Of a stretch of DNA of 64,000 nucleotides, positions 42,402-50,765 are shown piece after piece. The DNA is from Pseudomonadota bacterium (GTDB lineage: Bacteria; Desulfobacterota; Desulfovibrionia; Desulfovibrionales; Desulfovibrionaceae). The notes beneath the pieces were generated by a model. The model had not been told where the DNA came from. It made no database searches and saw only the letters and a program-made list of their open reading frames with translations. The stretch lies in assembly GCA_023411815.1 (NCBI GenBank), contig JAEYOJ010000034.1, forward strand, positions 24,836-88,835. The letters are read 5' to 3'. The translations under genes were made by a program, and so were the position numbers. Each line of letters starts with the position of its first letter. Within the stretch, counting starts at the first letter, position 1.

Positions 42402-44489
42402 ATGTCTGGAAGGAACCAGAATGAAAAAAGCAGGAATGATCTTTGTGAGAAGCCTCAGGAACACAAGCGTCAAGGACTTAAGCAAGATGAAACAGGAGGC
42501 GGTTGGTGGGACGAGAGTTATTTGGATGCCGCAAGGCTCCGGCGGGAGGAACTCTTCCGCGCTCTGGTCGAGAACTCGCCCGACACCATTTCGCTCTTGG
42601 ATCGGAACCTGCGCCATGTCTACATCAATACGGCCATTGAAGCGGGGTCCGGACTTCCACGTTCCGTTTTCCTGGGCAAGACCCTGCGGGAGATGCAGGC
42701 CGAAGGCGTGGTGTCCTATTCCGAGGAGAAGGTCGATCGGTTCGAATCCGGCGTCAAACGGGTATTCGACACGAACGAGCAGATAACGGTCGATGTCACG
42801 TATGAGGACAAATCCGGCAGGAGGAAGTTCTGCCAATTGCGCATGGCTCCCCTGCACTCCCCTGAGGGAGAGGTGAGGCAGGTCATGGCCATCAGCCGGG
42901 ATATGACGGCGCTCAGGGAGGCTGAAATCGACCTGCACATCCGTGAGGAGCGCTATCGCGCCCTGGTTGAGAACTCACCGGATGTAATCCTGCGTTATGA
43001 CAGCCAGCTGAGATACCTTTATGCGAATCCGGCCTTCGAAAGAATGACGGGAGTCTCGGCCAAAGCCATCGTGGGTAAAAGGCTCGGGGATATGGGCGCG
43101 CCGCCTGAAATACGTGGGAAGATCGAGCAGATAGTCCCGGAGGTTCTGGAGACCGGCCGGGAACGATCGGTTGAATTGATCTGGAGCGGACTTGGTGAAG
43201 CCCGAAACTTCGAAGTCCGCTTTGTCCCCGAGGCCAGGAGAAACGGCGAGAGAAAGACCGTGCTTGCGGTTGGCCGCGACATCACGGACCTGTTGAAGGC
43301 CACGGCGGAGGCCGAGCGGGCGAACCGGGCCAAAAGCGAATTCCTGGCCAACATGTCCCATGAGATCCGCACGCCCCTGAACGGCATCATCGGCATGATC
43401 AACCTTGCGCACATGGCCGGCCGGGAGGAACGACCACGTGAGTATCTCCAGTATGCGAAGAGGGCGGCCGGAAACCTCCTGCAGATCATCAACGACGTTC
43501 TCGATCTGGCCAAGATCGAATCCGGCCGCCTGGAACTGAAAAAAGCCGTCTTCAATCCGCGTGAGATGCTGGCGGACCTGCTCGCAACGCAAGGCGTGCA
43601 GGCCGAGCAGAAGGGGCTGCGATTCACGGTTAGCGTGGACAGGAACATGCCGGAGCGGATCAAGGGCGATCAGGGCCGCCTGCGCCAGATATGCACGAAC
43701 CTCGTGGGCAATGCCGTCAAGTACACGCGCGAGGGCGAGGTATCCGTGAGCGTTACGGCGGAGGTCTTGATGGAGCAAGCCAGCCCCCCTGTCGAAAGCC
43801 GGCAGGCAGCTCCGGTCCGCCTCACTGTCTCGGTCCGCGACACGGGTATCGGCATTGCGCCCGACAAGCTTGCGTGCATCTTCGAACCCTTCACGAGGAC
43901 CGCGCAGAGCACCGAGTTCGAAGGCACAGGCCTTGGCTTGACCATCACCAGGCAGCTAGTTGAGCTCATGGAGGGCAGGATCGATGTTCGCAGCACCCCG
44001 GGCCGGGGAAGTACGTTCACGGTTTCCGTCATGCTCGAAACCACGCCCGAAGAAGCGAGTCGCATAGAGCCGGGCGAGGAGGGCCCTGACCAGGAGCAGA
44101 CCAGGCCGCTCAAGGTTTTGCTCGCCGAGGACAACGAGATCAACCGCATCCTGCTCCTCGAGTTGCTCGTGAGACGCGGCCATGAGGTCGTTACTGCCGT
44201 TGACGGCGAACAGGCCCTTGCGGCCCTGGCCAGGGAGCCCTTCGACCTCGTGCTCATGGACGCCCAGATGCCCGTGATGGACGGAGTGGAGGCCACCAGG
44301 CGCATCCGCGAAGGCATGGCCGGCGACCCGGGCGTGCCCATAGTGGCGATCACGGCCTATGCCCTCAAAGGGGATCGCGAGAAGTTCCTTAAGGCGGGCA
44401 TGGACGATTATCTGTCCAAGCCCATCGATATGAAGGAGCTTGATCAGGTGCTGACCCGTATCGAGTCGAAAGGGAAAGGCGCAATGTGA
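42402..44489 (+). CDS. Hybrid sensor histidine kinase (PAS-PAS-HisKA-HATPase-REC)
   Basis: The 695-residue soluble protein has two PAS domains (each opening ALVENSPD, near 50 and 190), HisKA with H-box FLANMSHEIRTPLNG (near 318), HATPase with NLVGNAVKYT, VRDTGIGIAPDKL and GTGLGLTITRQL, and a C-terminal receiver LLAEDNEIN...LVLMDAQMPVMDG with the phosphoacceptor Asp. No membrane segment is seen, so the signal is cytoplasmic. GGAGG at 42391 sets the start at 42402 rather than 42366. No partner regulator is adjacent, so output probably goes to a phosphotransfer protein elsewhere. Confidence 0.93.
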   Translation: MSGRNQNEKSRNDLCEKPQEHKRQGLKQDETGGGWWDESYLDAARLRREELFRALVENSPDTISLLDRNLRHVYINTAIEAGSGLPRSVFLGKTLREMQAEGVVSYSEEKVDRFESGVKRVFDTNEQITVDVTYEDKSGRRKFCQLRMAPLHSPEGEVRQVMAISRDMTALREAEIDLHIREERYRALVENSPDVILRYDSQLRYLYANPAFERMTGVSAKAIVGKRLGDMGAPPEIRGKIEQIVPEVLETGRERSVELIWSGLGEARNFEVRFVPEARRNGERKTVLAVGRDITDLLKATAEAERANRAKSEFLANMSHEIRTPLNGIIGMINLAHMAGREERPREYLQYAKRAAGNLLQIINDVLDLAKIESGRLELKKAVFNPREMLADLLATQGVQAEQKGLRFTVSVDRNMPERIKGDQGRLRQICTNLVGNAVKYTREGEVSVSVTAEVLMEQASPPVESRQAAPVRLTVSVRDTGIGIAPDKLACIFEPFTRTAQSTEFEGTGLGLTITRQLVELMEGRIDVRSTPGRGSTFTVSVMLETTPEEASRIEPGEEGPDQEQTRPLKVLLAEDNEINRILLLELLVRRGHEVVTAVDGEQALAALAREPFDLVLMDAQMPVMDGVEATRRIREGMAGDPGVPIVAITAYALKGDREKFLKAGMDDYLSKPIDMKELDQVLTRIESKGKGAM

Positions 44490-44513
44490 ATGGGTTGCGA
44501 TGAATCGGTAGAC

Positions 44514-44540
44514 GGCCCTGGGTTGCCGACCCGGGGCCTT
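44514..44540 (+). terminator. Terminator after the hybrid kinase
   Basis: GGCCCTGGGT and ACCCGGGGCC with loop TGCCG, followed by TTTGCC; it lies 24 bases after the stop and before the convergent regulator gene. Confidence 0.7.
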
Positions 44541-44607
44541 TGCCTGAATGCCTCGCGCCGGGATCCGAGCGCTCATACGGGCGGGCCGCCCTCGCCCGGG
44601 GCGGATT

Positions 44608-44937
44608 TCAGGTTTCCTCCAGCCTGAACCGCGGCTCCTCGATATACGACTCCTTGCACATGGGGCAGCGGCCGGGCTTGCCGAGCCTGTCGCGTTTGGC
44701 GAAGGCGAAGCCGCAGGAGCGGCAGCGCGCCGGTTCCATCACGAGCCGCAGTCCATGCGACGGCGCGGAGCGGCGAATGTGCTCCAGCGCGTCGAGCACG
44801 CGCTTTTCGGCGATGCCCGCCTCGACGGAAATATCCTTGGCCGTCATGGGACCGTCACGCAGCAGGTCCATGATCGCCTGCCGCTCCGTGGCGCCTCGTT
44901 CCGGAGGAATGTAAGGCCCTTTTGCTTTTGCCTTCAC
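44608..44937 (-). CDS. Predicted regulator: winged helix plus zinc ribbon
   Basis: The 109-residue protein has an N-terminal winged-helix-like region (ERQAIMDLLRDGPMTAKDISVEAGIAEKRVLDALEHI, about 18-55) and a C-terminal zinc ribbon with CRSCGF (near 72-75) and CPMCKES (near 91-94). It resembles the COG3357 group, predicted regulators common in archaea and some deltaproteobacteria. The target is unknown. The start codon is GTG 44937, with AAAGGAG 8 bases upstream. It is divergent from serB, with only 66 bases between them. Confidence 0.85.
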   Translation of the reverse strand: MKAKAKGPYIPPERGATERQAIMDLLRDGPMTAKDISVEAGIAEKRVLDALEHIRRSAPSHGLRLVMEPARCRSCGFAFAKRDRLGKPGRCPMCKESYIEEPRFRLEET

Positions 44938-45003
44938 GGCGATGCTCCTTTATAAGGGGCACGTTGCATATGCGAGGTGCACGTGAGCGTTCAAGGACGG
45001 CCA

Positions 45004-46218
45004 ATGCGCGAGATCGTACTCATACATGTCTACGGCCAGGACAGGCCGGGAATCATGCACGCCCTGACCGCCAAGCTGGCGGAGTATGGGGTGGATATTC
45101 TGGATATCGGCCAGGCGGTCATCCATGACTCCCTGAGCCTGAGCCTGATGATCAAGATACCGCCCGAATCCGAGTCCGCGCCCATCATCAAGGAAGTGCT
45201 CTTCCTGGCCCACGAGCTGGGCGTGGGGCTCAAGTTCACGCCCGTGGACTCCGGCGAGTACGAGACCTGGGTCGCCGCCCAGGGCAAGCCGCGCCACATC
45301 GTGACGCTGCTGGGCCGCAAGATTTCCGCCGCGCAGGTGGCGGCCGTGTCGCAGGTGCTCACCGATGCCGGCCTGAACATCGAATCCGCGCACCGTCTTT
45401 CGGGCCGCGCCCCGCTCGGCGCGGAGCTGTCCCGCTCCAGGGCCAGCGTGGAGTTCTCGGTGCGCGGCACGCCCACCGACCCCAACGCCCTGCGCGAGCG
45501 CTTCCTGGCCATCTCCGCCGAGCTGGAGGTCGACATCGCCTTCCAGGAGGACAACGCCTTCCGGCGCAACCGCCGGCTGGTGGCCTTCGACATGGACTCC
45601 ACGCTCATCCAGGCCGAGGTCATCGACGAGCTTGCCGCGGCCTACGGCGTGGGCGAACAGGTCAGCGCCATCACCGCTGCGGCCATGCGCGGGGAGCTGG
45701 ATTTCCGCGAGAGCCTGCGCCGCCGTCTGGCCCTGCTCAAGGGCATGCCCGTGGACAGGCTGGAGGAGGTGGCCGGGCGCATCCCGCTCACCGAGGGCGC
45801 CGAGCGGCTCATCCGCAACCTCAAGCGCTTCGGCTACAAGATCGCCATCATCTCCGGCGGATTCACCTTCTTCGGCCGCCGCCTGCAGGAGAGCCTGGGC
45901 ATCGACTACCTCTACGCCAACGAGCTGGAGATCGCGGACGGCAAGCTCACGGGCGGCGTCACGGGCGGCATCGTGGACGCCGCGCGCAAGGCCGAGGTGC
46001 TGCGCGAGATCGCGGCCCGCGAGAACATCAGCCTGCAGCAGGTCATCGCCGTGGGCGACGGCGCGAACGATTTGCCCATGCTGGGCCTGGCCGGTCTTGG
46101 CATCGCCTTCCACGCCAAGCCCGTGGTCAAGCGAGGAGCCAGGCAGTCCATTTCCACCCTGGGGCTGGATTCCATCCTGTACCTCATGGGCCTGCGCGAC
46201 AGGGACACGACCCTCTGA
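45004..46218 (+). CDS. serB: Phosphoserine phosphatase with two N-terminal ACT domains
   Basis: The 404-residue protein has two ACT-like regulatory domains (about 1-85, opening IVLIHVYGQDRPGIMHALTA, and 97-175) followed by a HAD phosphatase with DMDSTLI (D196, D198), IAIISGGFTFF near 285 and GDGANDLPML near 352. It makes serine from phosphoserine; the ACT pair suggests feedback by an amino acid. ATG 45004 with AAGGA 7 bases upstream is preferred to GTG 44977. A small lipoprotein gene follows after 31 bases. Confidence 0.94.
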   Translation: MREIVLIHVYGQDRPGIMHALTAKLAEYGVDILDIGQAVIHDSLSLSLMIKIPPESESAPIIKEVLFLAHELGVGLKFTPVDSGEYETWVAAQGKPRHIVTLLGRKISAAQVAAVSQVLTDAGLNIESAHRLSGRAPLGAELSRSRASVEFSVRGTPTDPNALRERFLAISAELEVDIAFQEDNAFRRNRRLVAFDMDSTLIQAEVIDELAAAYGVGEQVSAITAAAMRGELDFRESLRRRLALLKGMPVDRLEEVAGRIPLTEGAERLIRNLKRFGYKIAIISGGFTFFGRRLQESLGIDYLYANELEIADGKLTGGVTGGIVDAARKAEVLREIAARENISLQQVIAVGDGANDLPMLGLAGLGIAFHAKPVVKRGARQSISTLGLDSILYLMGLRDRDTTL

Positions 46219-46249
46219 GCCGCCTGAACAGGCACGGAGCATGCGCCAT

Positions 46250-46561
46250 ATGAAGAAGCGTCTTGTGCTCGGCATCGGATTCCTCGTGATCTCGGCATTG
46301 CTCCTGGCGGGCTGCGCGGCTCGCCACAGCCTTCCGGACAACTCCTTCCGCTTCCGGGGCAAGGTGGTGCGCGTGGAAATCGAAGACGGTTTTTACGGCA
46401 TCGTGTCCAGCGACGGCGGTCATTACGACCCCGTGAACCTGCCCGAGGAATACAAGCGGGACGGCATCGAGGTGCGCGGCGTGGCCAGGCCCGCGGAAAA
46501 CGCCCTCGGCTTCCATATGTGGGGCATGCTGGTGGAGATCATCTCCATCCAGCGTCTCTGA
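46250..46561 (+). CDS. Small lipoprotein of unknown function
   Basis: The product has about 103 residues, beginning MKKRLVLGIGFLVISALLLA, with a lipobox LLAGC (Cys near 22), so it is lipidated and envelope-located. The remainder (FRFRGKVVRVEIEDGFYGIVSSDGG through LGFHMWGMLVEIISIQ) looks like a small OB-type beta barrel. ATG 46241 is three codons earlier but too close to GGAG. It is 31 bases after serB and convergent with the nitroreductase-like gene. No function is recognised. Confidence 0.78.
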   Translation: MKKRLVLGIGFLVISALLLAGCAARHSLPDNSFRFRGKVVRVEIEDGFYGIVSSDGGHYDPVNLPEEYKRDGIEVRGVARPAENALGFHMWGMLVEIISIQRL

Positions 46562-46570
46562 TCCTCCAGG

Positions 46571-47233
46571 CTAAGGCGGCCAGCCCACGCTCTGGGCCAG
46601 CACGATGCGCTGGTGCGGCGAAAGGCCCATGGCTTCCGCCAGGGCTTCCCGCTCGATCCAGGCGTAGACCACCGTGCCCAGGCCCTCGGACGCGCAGAAC
46701 AGGTACACGTTCTGGCTTATGAAGCCGGTGTCGGCGGCCGCGTAGAAGTCGCGCGGCTCCTCGTCGCGCATGCGCGAAAGGTCGGCCACGTAGATCAGGC
46801 CGAGCGGAGCCTGGGCCGTGAAGGCCTGCTTGCCGGCCAGCGGGCGCACATCCCTTCCCGATACCTTGCGCAGGGCATGGGCCTGTGCGTCGTAGAGAAA
46901 CAGCCCCTCGGGCAGGGCCGCGTAGACGTCGATCTCCTGCATGTCGTGAGCCGAGGGCGCAGTGCGGCCACCATCCGGCCGGTTTACGCCGAAGGCCGCC
47001 CACAGCAGGTTGGAGAGCGTCTGGCGCGAAAGCGGCCGTGCGCCGAAGCTGCGCGTGGAGCGGCGCTCGGCCAGGGCCTGCATGAGCGGTTTGCCGTCCT
47101 GTTTGTCGGGAGGCGGCAGGCTTATGGACTCCTGGCCGAAGGCCGGGGCGTGCGTCAGCCAGAGCGGCGCGGCCAGCGCAAGGCAGACGAGCGACAGCCA
47201 GATGCGTCGTGTCCTGATTCCGGGCAAGGTCAT
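46571..47233 (-). CDS. Exported nitroreductase-fold (SagB-like) protein
   Basis: The 220-residue protein has a signal peptide (LSLVCLALAAPLWLTHAPAFG) and a nitroreductase/SagB-type domain: LMQALAERRSTRSFGARPLS (near 50-70), LLWAAFGVNRPDGGRTAPSAHDMQ and a C-terminal DTGFISQNVYLFCASEGLGTVVYAW. It would bind FMN outside the cytoplasm, which is unusual for this fold but seen in such exported members. The substrate is unknown. GGAGG is 6 bases before ATG. It ends 9 bases from the convergent lipoprotein gene. Confidence 0.85.
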   Translation of the reverse strand: MTLPGIRTRRIWLSLVCLALAAPLWLTHAPAFGQESISLPPPDKQDGKPLMQALAERRSTRSFGARPLSRQTLSNLLWAAFGVNRPDGGRTAPSAHDMQEIDVYAALPEGLFLYDAQAHALRKVSGRDVRPLAGKQAFTAQAPLGLIYVADLSRMRDEEPRDFYAAADTGFISQNVYLFCASEGLGTVVYAWIEREALAEAMGLSPHQRIVLAQSVGWPP

Positions 47234-47340
47234 TCAGCACCTCCAGGGAATGGGAGTCTGCCCATAGCTCTTGCCAAATCGGGCGAAAAAGGCAAGACAA
47301 GGCAGCGCGGCCTTACAGCCCTCCGCGTAGAGAGTCTCCC

Positions 47341-48417
47341 ATGAACATGATTCGCGATTGGTTCAGAAACAAGTTTTCCGACCCCCAGATAGTCATCTTG
47401 TCCCTGGTGCTTATCCTGGGCGCCGGGGTGGTCTTTTTCCTGGGCGGGATGCTTGCGCCCGTCTTCGCCGCCCTGGTCATCGCCTACCTGCTCGAGGGCG
47501 TGGTGCGCGTCTTGCGCCGCCGGGGCATACCCCGGACCCTGTCCGTCCTGAGCGTATTCATCGGCTTCATGGTCGCGGTTGTGGCGGGCATCATCTTTCT
47601 GGTGCCGCTGCTCGTTGAGCAGGTCACCCAGCTCGTCAACATGCTCCCGGCCATGCTGGCCCGGGGCCAGGTGCAGCTGCACGAGCTGGCCCGCATGTAT
47701 CCAAACGTGATCACCGAGGAGCAGGTGCAGGAGCTGGTGGCCATGTCCCGGGCCGAGCTGCTCCGCCTGGGCCAGCGGGCCTTGGCCGTGTCCCTGGCCT
47801 CCCTGCAGAGCGCCATCACCTATCTCGTCTATCTCATCCTCGTGCCGTTGCTGATCTTTTTCTTCCTCAAGGACAAGCACAAGCTGCTGCATTGGATACG
47901 CAGCCTTGTGCCCGAGCACCGGGCCCTGACCGAAGGCGTATGGGAGGAGGTCAACCAGCAGACCGCCAACTACATCCGCGGCAAGGCCTGGGAGATCGTC
48001 ATCGTCTGGGCCGCGACTTACGGGGCCTTCCTCATCATGGGCCTGGATTTCGCCATGCTGCTCGGCCTGCTCGTGGGCGTGTCGGTGCTCATCCCCTACA
48101 TCGGCGCCATGGTGGTCACCCTGCCCGTGGCCCTGGTGGCCTATCACCAGTTCGGCTGGACCTCGGACTTGGCCTGGGTCATGACGGTCTACGGCATCAT
48201 CCAGGCCCTGGACGGCAACGTGCTCGTGCCCGTGCTTCTTTCGGGCGTGATCAACATGCATCCCGTGGCCATCATCGTGGCCGTGCTCGTCTTCGGAGGC
48301 CTGTGGGGCTTCTGGGGCATCTTCTTCGCCATTCCCCTGGCCACGCTGGTGCACGCGGTGCTGCGGGTTCTGTGGGAGAACCGCCAGGGCGCCTCTCCGT
48401 CCTGCCCGTGCCCGTGA
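47341..48417 (+). CDS. AI-2E/PerM family permease
   Basis: The 358-residue membrane protein has N-terminal paired helices (PQIVILSLVLILGAGVVFFL; LSVLSVFIGFMVAVVAGIIF), a soluble middle loop (about 95-150), and a C-terminal block with LLGLLVGVSVLIPYIGAMVV and ALDGNVLVPVLLSGVINMHP characteristic of the AI-2E transporter family. Family members export small molecules or act in sodium/proton exchange; the true substrate is not clear. It is a single gene followed by a terminator at 48452. Confidence 0.92.
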   Translation: MNMIRDWFRNKFSDPQIVILSLVLILGAGVVFFLGGMLAPVFAALVIAYLLEGVVRVLRRRGIPRTLSVLSVFIGFMVAVVAGIIFLVPLLVEQVTQLVNMLPAMLARGQVQLHELARMYPNVITEEQVQELVAMSRAELLRLGQRALAVSLASLQSAITYLVYLILVPLLIFFFLKDKHKLLHWIRSLVPEHRALTEGVWEEVNQQTANYIRGKAWEIVIVWAATYGAFLIMGLDFAMLLGLLVGVSVLIPYIGAMVVTLPVALVAYHQFGWTSDLAWVMTVYGIIQALDGNVLVPVLLSGVINMHPVAIIVAVLVFGGLWGFWGIFFAIPLATLVHAVLRVLWENRQGASPSCPCP

Positions 48418-48451
48418 AGCATGGAGGCGAAGGCCTCTTATCAATGAACCT

Positions 48452-48481
48452 GAACCCCGCCGGGCAAGCCTGGCGGGGTTC
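48452..48481 (+). terminator. Intrinsic terminator after the AI-2E family gene
   Basis: GAACCCCGCC and GGCGGGGTTC form a perfect 10-bp stem around a 10-base loop, followed by GTCATTT, 35 bases after the stop. Confidence 0.75.
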
Positions 48482-48583
48482 GTCATTTCGAGGCGATGGA
48501 TCGGAGCCCCATTGTCGCGGCGCGGCGCCGCCGTTTCCATCGCGTACAATGCGCCGGACGGAACAGATCCATGCACGATTCGA

Positions 48584-48601
48584 TTGTGATCGTGTGCACA
48601 A
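48584..48601. promoter_or_regulatory. CRP/FNR-family (HcpR-like) binding site candidate
   Basis: TTGTGA-TCGTGT-GCACAA differs from a perfect TTGTGA-N6-TCACAA palindrome at one position. It lies 230 bases before the unknown gene at 48831. In desulfovibrios HcpR, a CRP/FNR-family regulator, is reported to use this type of site; the present assignment is by pattern only. Confidence 0.5.
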
Positions 48602-48830
48602 GTTTATTAAATTTACAGACCATGCGCACAGGATTTCAAAGAATTGCTATAGACCTACTCCTTAGAGAGGTATTTGCGGAGTCTATCGCAGCATACGAGA
48701 GAGTCGTGCCGGCCTTTACCTGCCGCGTACTGTGCAAGCGGCCTCGCGCAGCGTTCACGGATACGTTCAAGCCGCGGGGCCATCCCGGCCTGAGCGGCCT
48801 GGCGCGGCAAAGCAGCTCTGGAGACGATCC

Positions 48831-49271
48831 ATGCGCCCTCACAGCTTTCTGTTCGAACCCGCTCGCTGGTCAGTGCAGGGGAGCTATTACGGCCTGGACG
48901 GCGGCTCGGTTTCGGCCCAGGGGGAAACGAGCGTCAGCCACCGGGACGACGGGTGGCGCTGCGACGGCGTCATGCGGTTGCTGTGGCCCGACGAGCCCCT
49001 GGAGTTCGCCACGGCATGCCTGGTGCGGCCCTTCGGCGGGAAGGACTGGACGATCTGGGAGGCGGAGACGCCCGGCTTCGGGGTCATGCGCGGCAAATAC
49101 GTGCTCGCCGCGGACGCCATACTCTGTCTCGGGCAGACCCTCGGCGGCGCGTTCACCCTGAGCGAGTGCCTGATCATGCTCGACGAGAGACGCTATCTGA
49201 GCCGCGGCACCATCGTGAAGTGCTCGTCCAAGATGTCTTCCTGGGCCGTGGAGCTTCTCCGCGAAGAATAG
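48831..49271 (+). CDS. Protein of unknown function
   Basis: The 146-residue soluble protein begins MRPHSFLFEPARWSVQGSYY. It is rich in beta-type alternation (VSAQGETSVSHRDDGWRCDG, LTLSE-like LGGAFTLSECLIMLDERRYL), with conserved-looking Trp residues and no signal peptide, which suggests a lipocalin- or heme-binding-like barrel, but I do not recognise the family. GGAG lies 8 bases before ATG. It may be controlled by the CRP/FNR-like site upstream. It ends 3 bases from the convergent thermonuclease gene. Confidence 0.7.
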   Translation: MRPHSFLFEPARWSVQGSYYGLDGGSVSAQGETSVSHRDDGWRCDGVMRLLWPDEPLEFATACLVRPFGGKDWTIWEAETPGFGVMRGKYVLAADAILCLGQTLGGAFTLSECLIMLDERRYLSRGTIVKCSSKMSSWAVELLREE

Positions 49272-49274
49272 CCT

Positions 49275-49790
49275 CTACCGGGACCACTTCTCACTGCGTT
49301 TCAGCCTCCGCCATTCCCAGGGAGGCATCGGGCTCGGATCCTGCCAGAGCCCCAGCCGGGCCTGGCGGGCGGCATCCTCCGCCCTAAGCAGGGCGGCGCA
49401 CTCCCGGGCGCGGCAATACTGCTTGTAGACCCAGGCGTGGCCTTGCTCCACAAGCATGTGGTTCAGATTCCTCCTCTCCGCCCCGACGAACACCCAGCCC
49501 ACGGAGCGTCCGTAGCGGTCGCGGTCCATGACGCGCACCTCCACCTTGCGCAGCCAGGATTCCCACAAGCTGAACAGCGTGGCCGCCAGGCCGTGGAGCT
49601 GGTCCGACTCGGGACAGTCCACGCCGTAAAGGCGCACGCGGACCGTGGACAGATCGCTGGTGAGCACGTCCACGGTGTCGCCGTCGTGAACCCAGAGCAC
49701 ATAGCCGGTCAGGGGCTTGCGGGCCAGTGCGTCCGTGGCCGGAAGGATCAGGAAGGGCAGCAGGAAGAACGGAAGGAGGTATGCGCGCAT
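49275..49790 (-). CDS. Exported thermonuclease-family (staphylococcal nuclease-like) protein
   Basis: The 171-residue protein has a signal peptide (LLPFFLLPFLILPATDALA, residues 5-23) and an SNase domain: GYVLWVHDGDTVDVL (29-43), VRVRLYGVDCPESDQ with the catalytic Arg and Glu, RDRYGRSVGWVF with the second Arg, and LNHMLVEQGHAWVYKQYC. It is predicted to be a calcium-dependent DNA/RNA nuclease secreted to the periplasm or outside. The active-site residues seem intact. It is convergent with the unknown gene at 48831. Confidence 0.9.
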   Translation of the reverse strand: MRAYLLPFFLLPFLILPATDALARKPLTGYVLWVHDGDTVDVLTSDLSTVRVRLYGVDCPESDQLHGLAATLFSLWESWLRKVEVRVMDRDRYGRSVGWVFVGAERRNLNHMLVEQGHAWVYKQYCRARECAALLRAEDAARQARLGLWQDPSPMPPWEWRRLKRSEKWSR

Positions 49791-50004
49791 GGCCGGGGCA
49801 TAGCCAAGCCCAGGCCCGATGTCCAGATGGATTCCGACGGCGCGGCCGGGTTGATTCGGACAGCATTTTTGCGCGCTGTCCTACAGAAGGATCGTGTCCT
49901 TTGTCGTACCAGGGGAAAGCGCCGGGACCGGCTCGCCGGCCGGTCCGGCGACCCGGCAAGCCCGTGCCGGAACCCGAGGGAAGGATCAACACAAGGAGGA
50001 CGTC

Positions 50005-50538
50005 ATGCCTGAACCGAGAAGGCCACAGCCATATGGTACGGAAACGACGCCGGCGGAAAGCGCCGCCAGACGGGAACGCCCGATGTCGGCGGCCCAGATG
50101 GACACCGGCGAAATCATCGACAGGCTGTCCGACCTGGCCCAGCTCGATATCGACGCCTACCACGCCTACGCGCAGGCCATCGACAGCGTGGAGGAGGCCG
50201 ACCTCAAGAGCCATCTGGTGAGCTACCAGAGCGATCACGAGAAGCACTACGTGGAGCTGTCGCGGGTCATCCGTGAACTCGGCGGCAATCCTCCCGAGTT
50301 TTCGCGCGATTTCAAGGGTTACCTCATCGAGGGTTTCACGTCCCTGCGCAGCGCCATGGGCACCAAGGGCGCGCTCAAGGCCATGAAGACCAACGAGGAG
50401 ATGACCAACCGGAAATACTCCCAAGCCAGCGGCGATATGCGTTTTCCAGCCTCGCTGCGGCCCACGCTGGAGCGTTTCTACGGCGACGAGAAGACCCACC
50501 TGAGCTGGATCGAACAGACCCTGAACAGGATTTCCTAG
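50005..50538 (+). CDS. Ferritin-like four-helix protein (DUF2383-type)
   Basis: The 177-residue protein has a disordered start (residues 1-30) and then a helical bundle: IIDRLSDLAQLDIDAYHAYAQAIDSV, LKSHLVSYQSDHEKHYVELSRVIREL, IEGFTSLRSAMGTKGALKAMKTNEEMTNRKY and LRPTLERFYGDEKTHLSWIEQTL. Placement of DAYHAYxxA, DHEKHY and GDEKTHLSW looks like a degenerate ferritin/PA2169-type site. AAGGAGG is 6 bases before ATG 50005. The role is unknown; members are often stress-induced. A roughly 100-base repeat (R2) follows its stop. Confidence 0.8.
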   Translation: MPEPRRPQPYGTETTPAESAARRERPMSAAQMDTGEIIDRLSDLAQLDIDAYHAYAQAIDSVEEADLKSHLVSYQSDHEKHYVELSRVIRELGGNPPEFSRDFKGYLIEGFTSLRSAMGTKGALKAMKTNEEMTNRKYSQASGDMRFPASLRPTLERFYGDEKTHLSWIEQTLNRIS

Positions 50539-50546
50539 GGCGGATC

Positions 50547-50664
50547 GCTTTCAAAACGCCTGCACCGGCGTTGACGGCGCAAGTGAATCGCGCCTGCGCC
50601 GAAACCAGCGGCGAGCAATGCCGACACATGGCTTGCAGGGAACTTCAAGAAACACTCTAAACGC
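50547..50664 (-). repeat. Second dispersed repeat (R2), copy 1
   Basis: Read on the minus strand it runs TTAGAGTGTTTCTTGAAG, CCCTGCAAGCCATG, GGCGCAGGCGCG, CACTTGCGCC and ends in GCAGGCGTTTTGA. It shares block order and most bases with copy 2 at 57877-57985 in the other orientation. Confidence 0.7.
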
Positions 50665-50765
50665 GCCGGCCCGGCCGTATGGCCGGGCAGCGCATTCCAT
50701 GGTACTGCCCTTGCAACATCTGCGCGGGTTCGACTTGCGTTCGTCCGTGCAGCCAAGGAGCCTCC

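Larger units (their letters stand above)
48418..48830. other. Intergenic region with terminator and CRP/FNR-like site
   Basis: These 413 bases hold the terminator at 48452-48481 and the CRP/FNR-type inverted repeat at 48584-48601. A short frame from ATG 48625 has no ribosome site and runs out of frame with the next gene. Confidence 0.5.

Noticed and set aside
48625..48830. Short open frame beginning MRTGFQRIAIDLLLREVF
   Set aside because: No ribosome site at its ATG and the downstream part degenerates into low-complexity sequence overlapping the unknown gene in another frame.
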